Assembly (NCBI RefSeq): GCF_008693075.1
Contig: NZ_VXKJ01000048.1
Location: forward strand, 62,001 to 126,000
Length of the DNA stretch: 64,000 nt
Origin: Corynebacterium phocae
GTDB lineage: Bacteria > Actinomycetota > Actinomycetes > Mycobacteriales > Mycobacteriaceae
Reading direction: 5' to 3'
Shown: positions 47,396 through 55,421 of the stretch, piece by piece
How the letters are laid out: the number at the start of each line of letters is the position of its first letter
Position numbering within the stretch: the first letter of the stretch is position 1
The notes under the pieces: generated by a model
What the model was told of the DNA's origin: nothing
The model's input: the letters and a program-made list of their open reading frames with translations, nothing else
Database searches by the model: none
Position numbers and translations under genes: made by a program

Positions 47396-48943
47396 ATGAA
47401 ATCCATCAACTACCCGTCCTGGGACGAGCTCAAGAACAGCGGTTCCGAGCTAAATCCCAACTTGGAAGATGCCCTTGCTGCATGTCGCGCTTTCTGGCTG
47501 GAGTATTACAAGGACGTTGGCGGCGAGGTTTTAGCGAAAGCCCTCCAAGAAAGCGATACGGTCGAAGAATACGGCGGTGATAGCTCTTACTTGGACAAGT
47601 TGAAGTCCCTATTGAAATATAGCAACGAGAGCGCTGACGGGGGAAACACAAGGCCAAAGTGGGAGCCGGATACGAAAGACAATAAGGAGCTCAATATAGC
47701 CCTTGGCGAATTCTTGCTCGGTTGTTTCCACCCCCAAGATCGCCCTCTGTTGGTGCTAGCGCTGCTTTCCGAGCTGAGAGAATCGATAGAAGATAAAGAA
47801 CTCAAGAATTTCTTCGAGAAAAGGCATACGGCGGAAAACAAACTTTTTACTTGGTATACAAAGGTCACTGAATGGCTCGAAAACAAAGACGACTACATAA
47901 AGGAATTTTTTGGAAAAGCGATACTTTCCCTCACTCCGGGCAAGTCTGAGGATATAACACAGATTCCCTACCTTCTTGGGTTGATTGGCCCAGACGGAGC
48001 GGTCCAGTTGAAAGAGGAGGTCAGGCCAACAAGAGCTATTCCTGAATCAGTAACGATTCCTGGAAATGGTGAAGACCTGCGAGTCGTCTGGCTACTGAGG
48101 AACCCGGGCTACGGGCCCACGCTTTCGGAAGCTCTCCATGAAATCACACTTAGTCTAAAGGATAGGAACGACCAAAAGTTTATAATCGAGGACGGGCACT
48201 CCCACCTTCTAGACCAATGGAACACAGCCAAATCGACAATTACCGGAGGTGGACTCATGCCATGGTCATCCTACGGGCCAGAAGGATTGAGTCGATTGAG
48301 ACCCGAAACTTATGGCGGCTGGTATCGAAGGGCTTTATTCGAATTTCTGAATGGCGACGATGAAAACGCCAAGGCTTTCGATGTCCTTTATTCACCTCAA
48401 GTATTCTTAGACGCCGATGATAACGAGATTGAAGTCAAAGATAGGGTCGCGGATACCAGCCGAGATGAGGGGGCCGTTCCAAATTCTTTTGATAGGAAAA
48501 TCGGGAGAATCGAGTTATACCCTTACCGCTCGCAGGATAAGTGGCAGATTCCAGAGCTCCTGACGAGACTTCAGAAAGTTGGTGTTCTTCTACCATCTCA
48601 GAATCAAGCATTATCGATACTTGGGGCCCTGCTATCGAGGCAAGGATTCAACACCACCGAACTGGTGAAATCGGTCAGTTATTCAAGTTCCAGTGAACAG
48701 GGGGCTATCCCGCAAAAGACAATTCAAACTCGGAGGAAGATCCAGTTGTGGAATGACAGTGCTTCTACGACAGAACTCTTGTTGGCCCCCCTACGGTTCT
48801 GGGTACGGAGTCCGGAGGACTGGTTGAAACTGATAGTAAACTCTAATTTCTCCAACTTGTACCTTGACTTTCTTGAAAGCGCGTCTAAATACGGAGCCAA
48901 TAACGTCTTGAAAATTGACCACTTCGAAGATTCGCTATCATAG
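47396..48943 (+). CDS. Unrecognised 515-aa protein in an AT-richer stretch
   Basis: 515 residues, cytoplasmic-looking (no signal or membrane helix). I do not recognise a family. The N-terminal ~190 residues are helix-rich and charged (KNFFEKRHTAENKLFTWYTKVTEW); the middle has VVWLLRNPGYGPTLSEALHEI (230-250), then a Trp/Gly-rich part GGLMPWSSYGPEGLSRLRPETYGGWYRR (285-312); the C-terminus has FWVRSPEDWLKLIVN. Codon use is AT-richer than its neighbours, which suggests acquisition. A weak D-x-x-x-x-x-x-E-V-K pattern (residues 339-348) could recall PD-(D/E)xK nucleases, but is not convincing. It stands alone, with an AGGA 11 nt upstream. Possible single-gene defence or stress role is only a guess. 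Confidence 0.7.
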   Translation: MKSINYPSWDELKNSGSELNPNLEDALAACRAFWLEYYKDVGGEVLAKALQESDTVEEYGGDSSYLDKLKSLLKYSNESADGGNTRPKWEPDTKDNKELNIALGEFLLGCFHPQDRPLLVLALLSELRESIEDKELKNFFEKRHTAENKLFTWYTKVTEWLENKDDYIKEFFGKAILSLTPGKSEDITQIPYLLGLIGPDGAVQLKEEVRPTRAIPESVTIPGNGEDLRVVWLLRNPGYGPTLSEALHEITLSLKDRNDQKFIIEDGHSHLLDQWNTAKSTITGGGLMPWSSYGPEGLSRLRPETYGGWYRRALFEFLNGDDENAKAFDVLYSPQVFLDADDNEIEVKDRVADTSRDEGAVPNSFDRKIGRIELYPYRSQDKWQIPELLTRLQKVGVLLPSQNQALSILGALLSRQGFNTTELVKSVSYSSSSEQGAIPQKTIQTRRKIQLWNDSASTTELLLAPLRFWVRSPEDWLKLIVNSNFSNLYLDFLESASKYGANNVLKIDHFEDSLS

Positions 48944-49155
48944 CTGTTTAAACCAAGGCCAATACCGGATTGGATTCTGCTTCAGTCGGAGCACAACACC
49001 TCCTGCCAAAAGGAGTCGCCAGGCACACTAAACAACCCAATCCTATCCACAAATGGAACACTATTGAGACTACAGAAGGCTTCCCAACGGTAGCTCAATG
49101 ATGTCGAAATGAAGGGTCAGCGAGCTCTTTACCGCATATCTCGGACATTTAAAAT

Positions 49156-49189
49156 GGCCCTCACCTGCCAGTAGCAACCAGTGAGGGCC
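49156..49189 (-). terminator. Terminator after the Phd-like gene
   Basis: Perfect 9-bp arms GGCCCTCAC (49156-49164) and GTGAGGGCC (49181-49189), 16-nt loop; the minus strand continues ATTTTAAA. 46 nt past the antitoxin stop, and also faces the end of the 515-aa gene. Confidence 0.8.
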
Positions 49190-49234
49190 GAAGCATCGTG
49201 AAACATTTGTCGGGACGCTCCCACGTGAAGAATC

Positions 49235-49510
49235 CTACTCCAACTTCTCGCCAAATTTAAGTTCGCCACGTTCTATGAGAGCTTTTACCTCCTCATGGGT
49301 GACCTCTCCGGGTTCTAGCCGGGATTTCCTTGCTGCCTCAACATCTGCAATGTCCTCCAAGGATTCCAAGGCTCGAGCAAAGAACTCAAGAGTCACGAGC
49401 ACAGCCCTTGGCTCGCCTTTTGTGTCGAGAATTGCCACAGGCTGCGTTGCAACCCTGTCCAAATAGTGAGCCATTTTGGCTTTCAGTTCGACTTCGGTAA
49501 TCGATTCCAT
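49235..49510 (-). CDS. Phd/YefM-family antitoxin, orphan
   Basis: 91 residues. N-terminal DNA-binding fold of Phd/YefM: ITEVELKAKMAHYLDRVATQPVAILDTKGEPRAVLVTLEFF; acidic C-terminal part EPGEVTHEEVKALIERGEL that would wrap a toxin. No toxin gene follows: the next bases hold a terminator. TACGTT (49518-49523, minus) is 7 nt upstream of the ATG (leaderless candidate), and the palindrome ACACGTGT at 49523-49530 abuts it, a possible autoregulatory operator. Either a solitary regulator or the remnant of a toxin-antitoxin pair. Confidence 0.82.
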   Translation of the reverse strand: MESITEVELKAKMAHYLDRVATQPVAILDTKGEPRAVLVTLEFFARALESLEDIADVEAARKSRLEPGEVTHEEVKALIERGELKFGEKLE

Positions 49511-50674
49511 GACTCACAACGTACACGTGTGAACGGGTCGTTGTGTGGTGAAGTGCAACAGAGGCTGCCGTTGGCGCTGTCACCGTTTACTTAGAGTGTG
49601 CGCTAGTAATCGGGGTGACCACCGCGAATCCGAGAAACTTCCGCCCTCAAAATTGCTCCGGCGGAATGCTTCCGTCGCGGCACTCAAGGTCTGCGGAGCT
49701 GATTGCCGGGGCCGAATCAAAATTTTTCGAACCCCCTCCTCAACTCGCTAGATCTTTCGACTTCGGAAAGCGATGGGAGAAGCCTGCCGTCTTTTCTGTC
49801 CCCGGAGGGATCTACGGCTCCTTGGGCCTGCCCCACGTTCCTGGCAACTTTCCGCGGGGAGAAACTCTGTTCACGCGACGCCACCCGCACTCACCTCTAC
49901 ATGGAAACGAAGACCGGCCCTGGACTCCCACCGAGACGGGCAGCGGAACCGGTCATGTTGGTAATCAATATACTTTGTTGGCATAGCCGACACAAGAGTC
50001 ATTGGTAGGTTCTTCGGCCAGTGAAGCTATTGCCGTGCCGCTCCTCTACTGCCGCGCGCGATGGAGCCTCCGGAAGGACCTGCCGACCGTACTGCGGTAT
50101 TTAATCGTGTATTTAGCCACAAAATTCTCCGGCCTCGTTTAAACGAGACCAAGTTCCTTTTCAGAGCCTTTGCCCCTTGCACGTCCGACGTTTAAAACAA
50201 TTTCCCCAAGGACATCCCCAACTCAGAAAGCATAATCTCATTTTTTGCACGATTACTTCGAAGTTTCCCGTGGCAACTATTGAGCGGATTCAAAGAACAG
50301 CGGCAAATGCGGCCCCGGGCGGGAAGGCGCTGCTAACAAAGGCGGTGGCGGTCACGCCATCGCGGCAACAGTCCACGCCCCCTTGTTCCTGAATCTGAGG
50401 AAAGCAAACGCCCCGTCAGTAGACGAGGCGTTGCGGTAATTTATGGCACTTAACCTTACTTAACGCGGCCCGAAGGGCCGCTTTATTCGGGTCACGAGTC
50501 TGAGACTCAGCCCACCCGGTGCCGGCTGTCAGTCTGAGACTGGGGCTTGGGCACCTCACCCCAATCTACCGGGGTCAAGCCGTTTATGTATACGAGGCGC
50601 GGGCACGCCCGTGCCCATCCACTCCCATTGCCTTCGGTAGGGAAAGCGGCGTGCGGGCGAAGATGAAGAAACGT
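49511..50674. other. 1.16-kb region without a convincing gene; several hairpins
   Basis: No open frame here looks coding on either strand. Structures seen: TTCCGCC/GGCGGAA (49639-49666); AACGCC-CGTC/GACG-GGCGTT (50407-50432); GCGGCCC-GAA-GGGCCGC then TTTATT (50465-50487); palindromes AGTCTGAGACT at 50497-50507 and 50531-50541; GGCTTG/CAAGCC enclosing ACCCC/GGGGT (50544-50581); GGGCACG-CCGTGCCC (50601-50616). May hold a small RNA, decayed genes, or the OPT 3' region. Confidence 0.5.
50465..50487 (+). terminator. Rightward terminator-like hairpin
   Basis: GCGGCCC-GAA-GGGCCGC, 7-bp perfect stem with a 3-nt loop, followed by TTTATTC on the plus strand. No upstream rightward gene nearer than 48943, so it may end an unannotated transcript. 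Confidence 0.6.
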
Positions 50675-52648
50675 TTACTGGTTCACCTTGGACATGGTCC
50701 AGCGGTAGATGAACGCCACGCCGGCAATAAACGCGATGACGCCGATGATGTTGGCAAAGGAGCCGCCGGCAAAGATCTCCAGCGGGCTATTGCCGCCAGA
50801 GGCGGCGATGATGGCGGCGTTGACCACGCCGAATAGGGACTCGCCCACGATGAGGCCGGTGGCAACTAGGGTGCCCAGGCGCTTGGCGGCATCGGGGGCA
50901 GATTGCTTGGCGGCCCAGCGGTTGTAGACAGTGCCAATGATGGCACCAATCGGGATGATGACCGTCAGCGTTACCGGGAGGTACATGCCCATGCCCACGG
51001 CCAGCGGGGACAGGGAGTACTTGTCGGTGGTCTTGCGCAAGACCTCATCAACGATGATGAGCACTACGCCAATGCCCATGCCCAGGAAGATGAGGTTCCA
51101 GTCCAGGGAGTTATCGAAGATACCGGTAGCCACGGAGGACATGAGCGCCGCCTGGGGTGCGGCGAGGGCATCGGGGCCGGCGCCCTCCATGCCCTGGAAG
51201 CCAAAGCCGGTGAGCATGACCTGCAGGATTGGTGGGATGACCACGGAGCCAAAGAGCACGCCAATAATCAGTGCGACCTGCTGCTTCCACGGGGTGGCGC
51301 CCACCAGCTGGCCGGTCTTGAGGTCCTGAAGGTTGTCGTTGGAAATGGTGGCAATACCGAACACGATTGCGGCGGTAAACAGCGTGTAGGCCACCAGGGA
51401 CAGCGGGTTGGCATCAGTGCCGGCGGTCACGGCCGCAATCAGCAGCGCCACGGACAGCACGGCGATGATACCGATGGAGGAAATCGGCGAGTTAGAAGCG
51501 CCCACCAGGCCGGCCATGTAACCACACACGGACGCGATGACCAGGCCCAGGACCAGGGTGAAGAGCACGGAGACGGCAATCAGGATGAAGGCATGCTCGT
51601 GGATGTCGGTCTTAGAGAGGAACTCCCAGAGCAAGAAGCCGATGGGGATCATCAAGAATAAGATGGTGCCGGCCACGTATGGGAACGGGATGTCGCGCTC
51701 GGTGACGTCTACTTCCTCGCCGCCCTTGCGGGCCTTGGCGGCGCCCAACGAAGCAGTAATACCCTTGACAATAGGACCCACAATCTTCACCAGCGTCCAC
51801 ACCGCGGCAATGGCCATGGTGCCCACACCAATGAAGCGGATCTCGCCGGCAAAGACGGAGCTGACTACGTCGCTGAGCGCGGCGGCATCGGTAATCTGGC
51901 CAGAAGTGCGCAAGGGAAGCAACACGATAAAGGAGATGAACACGCCGGTGAGCATGGCGATACCCACGGACAGGCCCACCAGGTGGCCCACGCCAATCAG
52001 CGCCATGGACAGCGAGGAGCCCAGCATGGTCGCGCCGGATCCCAGCTTGAAATACCCCATCACCGAAGACGCGGCGGCCTTGGTGGCGGCCAGCAACGAC
52101 ATCGCGGCGGAAATCAAGCTGCCCACCAGAATGACGCGCAGGCCCTTGGCGTTTTCGTCTTGCTCGCCGCTCTTGTGCGCGGCGGCATCGCCAACGCGAA
52201 GCACCTCAGCCGCAGCCACGCCCTCCGGGTAAGGGAGATCGGAGCCCGTGACCAGCGCGCGGCGCAGCGGGATGGAATACATGACACCCAGCACACCGCC
52301 GATAGCGCACACCGCAGCCGTTTCAAAGAAACCGAAACCCTGCCAGTACCCCACCATCACCAGGCCGGGAATGACGAAGATGATGGCGGATAACGTACCA
52401 GCCGCAGACGCAATGGTCTGCACAATGTTGTTTTCCTTGATGTTGTGCCCGGCAAAACGCCGCAGCACGGCCATGGAAATCACGGCCGCAGGAATAGAAG
52501 TAGCAAAAGTCAGGCCCACCTTGAGGCCCAGGTAGACGTTTGCCGCCGTGAAGATGAGAGTGATAAGCCCACCAATGATGATGCCGCGAAGAGTTAACTC
52601 CGGCAACGACTTGGCAGACTGACCAGCCGGGGCTGTAGTGGTAGCCAT
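50675..52648 (-). CDS. OPT family oligopeptide transporter
   Basis: 657 residues from the ATG at 52648 with AAAGGAC upstream. Proton-coupled oligopeptide (or metal-siderophore) uptake. N-terminal LPELTLRGIIIGGLITLIFTAANVYLGLKVGLTFATSIPAAVISMAVLRRF is characteristic of the prokaryotic OPT family, followed by about 14-16 hydrophobic helices, with NNIVQTIASAAG and SNDNLQDLKTGQLVGATPWKQQ loops. The open frame to 52975 on this strand is the shadow of the divergent peptidase. Divergent M20 peptidase gene suggests a peptide uptake-plus-cleavage pair. Confidence 0.93.
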   Translation of the reverse strand: MATTTAPAGQSAKSLPELTLRGIIIGGLITLIFTAANVYLGLKVGLTFATSIPAAVISMAVLRRFAGHNIKENNIVQTIASAAGTLSAIIFVIPGLVMVGYWQGFGFFETAAVCAIGGVLGVMYSIPLRRALVTGSDLPYPEGVAAAEVLRVGDAAAHKSGEQDENAKGLRVILVGSLISAAMSLLAATKAAASSVMGYFKLGSGATMLGSSLSMALIGVGHLVGLSVGIAMLTGVFISFIVLLPLRTSGQITDAAALSDVVSSVFAGEIRFIGVGTMAIAAVWTLVKIVGPIVKGITASLGAAKARKGGEEVDVTERDIPFPYVAGTILFLMIPIGFLLWEFLSKTDIHEHAFILIAVSVLFTLVLGLVIASVCGYMAGLVGASNSPISSIGIIAVLSVALLIAAVTAGTDANPLSLVAYTLFTAAIVFGIATISNDNLQDLKTGQLVGATPWKQQVALIIGVLFGSVVIPPILQVMLTGFGFQGMEGAGPDALAAPQAALMSSVATGIFDNSLDWNLIFLGMGIGVVLIIVDEVLRKTTDKYSLSPLAVGMGMYLPVTLTVIIPIGAIIGTVYNRWAAKQSAPDAAKRLGTLVATGLIVGESLFGVVNAAIIAASGGNSPLEIFAGGSFANIIGVIAFIAGVAFIYRWTMSKVNQ

Positions 52649-52742
52649 GGGCTGTCCTTTCTGTGTGGAAAATACGCAACAAAACAATAATCGTAGACCT
52701 TCGCGCCCCACGGAAGATAGAGGGGGATATACAGTAGATCCC

Positions 52743-54092
52743 ATGACTGATATCAAGAAGACCATTACCGCAGACCGCGAGCGCATCTTTGCGCAGCTCA
52801 AAGAACTAGTTTCCTTCAACTCCGTGCACGGCGCGGAGGGCTCCGAATCCGCCGCCGCAGCCGCCTGGGTGCGCGCCGCTTTCGAAGATCTAGGCTTTGA
52901 CATGCAGACCTTTGACACCGCAGACGGCTCCACCGCACTACTAGGCACGCTAGCGGGCAAGCCCGGCGCGCGCACCGTCTTGTTGTATTCGCACTACGAC
53001 GTGGTAGCTGCCGGCAACCGAGACGCCTGGGAATCCGACCCGTTCGAGCTCACCGAGCGTACCCACGCAGACGGGTCCACCCGCTGGTACGGCCGCGGGG
53101 CGGCGGACTGCAAGGGCAACATCGCCATGCACCTGGCGGCGTTGCGCGCGGTCAAGGCGGCTGGCGGCACGGATCTCAACCTCAAGATCCTCATAGAGGG
53201 GTCTGAGGAGCAAGGCGGGGAGGGCTTGTCCCACCTCATCGAGGAACGCCCGGAGCTTTTTGCCGCCGATGCCATCATGATCGCCGACGCCGGCAACTCC
53301 CAGGTAGGCCAACCCACACTGACCACCTCCCTGCGGGGCGGCGGCCAGATTGCCGTTCAGGTAGACACCCTCCACGCGGCCGTGCACTCCGGTCAGTTCG
53401 GTGGCGCCGCCCCAGACGCGGTCAAAGCTCTTATGCGCACACTGGACTCCCTCTATGATGAGGCCGGCCGTACCGTCATCGACGGCGTGGACTGCGCCGG
53501 TACTTGGGAGGGAGAGCCCTACCCCGCTGCCGCGTTTAGGCAAGACGCGCAAATGATAGACGGCACCAACATCATGGGTGGCGGGGAAACCGCCATCGCC
53601 GATCTAGTCTGGGCGCGCCCAGCCCTGACCGTCACCGGTTTTACTTCCACCCCCTTTGACGAGGCGGTCAACGCCGTACCCGCTACCGCGAAAGCTAACG
53701 TCAACTTGCGCGTGCCTGCCGGTATGGACGCCGCCGCTACCGCCAAAGCGGTGGTCGCGCACCTTGAGGCCCACGTGCCGTGGGGCGCAAAAATCACGGC
53801 CGAGGTGCTAGAGGCCAATGACGGATTCTCCACCGATCCCCAGGCACCCGCAATTGCACTCCTGGGCCAGTGCCTGTCCGAGGCCTACGGCGGTACCGCG
53901 ACCACCGAGCAGGGCATGGGTGGTTCCATCCCATTGACCACCGAGCTGCAAGAAAAACACCCCGCCGCTGAAATCGCGCTCTACGGCGTGGAGGATCCCA
54001 AAGCGGTCATCCACTCCGCTAACGAGTCGGTAGACCCTACCGAGATTGAAAACGTGGCCATAGCGGAGGCGCTATTCCTCACGCGCTTCTAA
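52743..54092 (+). CDS. M20 family dipeptidase/peptidase
   Basis: 449 residues from the ATG at 52743. Cytoplasmic zinc peptidase of family M20. LYSHYDVVAAG gives the metal ligand His84 and Asp86, WYGRGAADCKGN the bridging Asp122, and IEGSEEQGGEG the catalytic Glu155 and ligand Glu156. A lid/dimerisation domain (~185-305) follows. TACAGT (52730-52735) lies 7 nt before the ATG with no ribosome site, fitting a leaderless mRNA. Divergent from the OPT transporter; it probably hydrolyses short imported peptides. Confidence 0.94.
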   Translation: MTDIKKTITADRERIFAQLKELVSFNSVHGAEGSESAAAAAWVRAAFEDLGFDMQTFDTADGSTALLGTLAGKPGARTVLLYSHYDVVAAGNRDAWESDPFELTERTHADGSTRWYGRGAADCKGNIAMHLAALRAVKAAGGTDLNLKILIEGSEEQGGEGLSHLIEERPELFAADAIMIADAGNSQVGQPTLTTSLRGGGQIAVQVDTLHAAVHSGQFGGAAPDAVKALMRTLDSLYDEAGRTVIDGVDCAGTWEGEPYPAAAFRQDAQMIDGTNIMGGGETAIADLVWARPALTVTGFTSTPFDEAVNAVPATAKANVNLRVPAGMDAAATAKAVVAHLEAHVPWGAKITAEVLEANDGFSTDPQAPAIALLGQCLSEAYGGTATTEQGMGGSIPLTTELQEKHPAAEIALYGVEDPKAVIHSANESVDPTEIENVAIAEALFLTRF

Positions 54093-54132
54093 ATGCTAGA
54101 GTCGTTGATATCAATTCGGGGGGATGATATCA

Positions 54133-55023
54133 ATGGACACTGTGTCCACCGTGAGCGGGCTTAGCCGCTCGCAGCTAGCGCGAAAATTAGACAAAGGGCA
54201 GATATTCCGGCTGTGGAAAGGCACCTACGTAGAGGAACTTCCCACACCCAGTGCGCTGTTTCTTTTCCTGCGGGAAAAATACCCAGACGCTTTACTCACC
54301 GGCCGGTCCGTGGCCCAGATCATTCTTGGGGAGGAAGTGACTTTCCCGCTTCACTTCGCAACACCCCGGCGCTTGCCGGTAAGCGACTACGTATCCGGGC
54401 ACCGCACCACAGTGTTGCCCACATTCCTGCTCAACAATTCCCCCGTCCACCTGCCGCTGCTGGCGCTGCAATGGGTAGAGGATGACGAACTGGCAATAAG
54501 CATGCTGGAAAAACTCTATGCAGGCCGAAATGGCCGGGCGCAGTTGGAAAAGGATTCCACATTGGTTCGCCTACTACCCACACGCTGCAGACAACTGCTC
54601 AGCCAAGCCGCCCTGGGCACCGACTCCAGCGGCGAGGCAAGACTCATCCGAGCGCTCCAACGCAAGGGACTGAAGGTAGTAGCCAACCACAAGATTGGGC
54701 ACTACTACTGGGACGCTGTCATCCCCCGCTGGAAAGTAGCCATTGAAGTTGACTCCCACAGGCACCACACCGGCTTGCCGGAGTTCATCCGCGACCGGTG
54801 GAAAAACAATGACGCCACCCTGCGCGGTTGGACCACGCTAAGGTATTCCGGCTCCTGCGTGGCGCACCACCTGGACTTAGTAGTGGAGCAAATCCTGCAG
54901 GCCAAAAATCCAGATCTGGATGCTAGGTGCTTCCGCGCGGTGTGGAACTGGCACGAGATTTTCCTTCGGGATACTTCCCGATTGGATATGGACGGCACCA
55001 TACACCACGGTGATTGGGCTTAA
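54133..55023 (+). CDS. DUF559/AbiEi-like protein with an endonuclease-type C-terminal domain
   Basis: 296 residues from the ATG at 54133, which has GGGGGG 9 nt upstream (an ATG three codons earlier is also open). The N-terminal helix-turn-helix LSRSQLARKLDKGQIFRLWKGTYVE resembles AbiEi-type antitoxins; the C-terminal part GLKVVANHKIGHYYWDAVIPRWKVAIEVDSHRHH followed by RDRWKNNDATLRGWTTLRYSG has the D-x(n)-E-V-D of DUF559/Vsr-like PD-(D/E)xK folds. Such genes are scattered in corynebacterial genomes, function unproven. A direct repeat GATATCAAT flanks the ribosome site. No AbiEii partner is adjacent. Confidence 0.7.
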   Translation: MDTVSTVSGLSRSQLARKLDKGQIFRLWKGTYVEELPTPSALFLFLREKYPDALLTGRSVAQIILGEEVTFPLHFATPRRLPVSDYVSGHRTTVLPTFLLNNSPVHLPLLALQWVEDDELAISMLEKLYAGRNGRAQLEKDSTLVRLLPTRCRQLLSQAALGTDSSGEARLIRALQRKGLKVVANHKIGHYYWDAVIPRWKVAIEVDSHRHHTGLPEFIRDRWKNNDATLRGWTTLRYSGSCVAHHLDLVVEQILQAKNPDLDARCFRAVWNWHEIFLRDTSRLDMDGTIHHGDWA

Positions 55024-55030
55024 GGCGGCT

Positions 55031-55318
55031 AAACCTGCACATCTGCCAAATCTCAAGGAACACGCGCCCGGACCCGCCCCAGATTAGGCAACAACCACCC
55101 AAAAACCTGCACACCCGCCAAAACTCAAGGAACACGCGCCCGGAACCACCGCAAATTAGGCAACAACCACCCAAAAACCTGCACATCCGCCAAAACTCAA
55201 GAAACACGCGCCCGGACCCACCGCAAATTAGGCAACAACCACCCAAAAACCTGCACACCCGCCAAAACTCAAGAAACACGCGCCCGGAACCGCCGCAGAT
55301 TAGGCAACAAAGCAGGTT
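55031..55318. repeat. Four tandem 72-bp repeats
   Basis: Units start at 55031, 55103, 55175 and 55247 with exact 72-bp spacing. Each contains AAACCTGCAC, CAAAACTCAAG, AACACGCGCCCGGA and ATTAGGCAACAACCACCC; units differ at a few positions. They begin 8 bp after the DUF559-like stop and end about 100 bp before mrpA. Because 72 is a multiple of three, both strands show periodic open frames, but neither has a ribosome site or protein-like composition. Confidence 0.92.
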
Positions 55319-55421
55319 TTACCCAGAGCAGGCGCTACCAGAGAGCATGGCCAGTACCCGAATACCCGCCATTTTCCGGTAATCTTTCAAAAGGACTAGA
55401 CAAACTACATGAGGAGCGGGC

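Noticed and set aside
48381..48443. PD-(D/E)xK nuclease active site in the 515-aa protein
   Set aside because: The D-x6-E-V-K spacing is shorter than usual and the surrounding strand pattern is weak; a chance match in an acidic loop is as likely.
49615..49986. Rightward 123-codon frame in the non-coding region
   Set aside because: No ribosome site, atypical composition, overlapping frames of similar length; nothing resembles a known protein, so not called even as a pseudogene.
50601..50616. Terminator for the OPT gene
   Set aside because: GGGCACG/CGTGCCC forms a stem but no T-run follows on the minus strand and it lies about 60 nt past the stop; kept only as a structural note.
55031..55318. 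Possible CRISPR array
   Set aside because: Units are contiguous 72-mers conserved over their whole length, with no unique spacers and no cas genes nearby.
55014..55382. Rightward 122-aa and leftward 118-aa open frames across the 72-bp repeats
   Set aside because: Frames stay open only because the period is a multiple of three; no ribosome site, no family likeness, and both strands are equally open.
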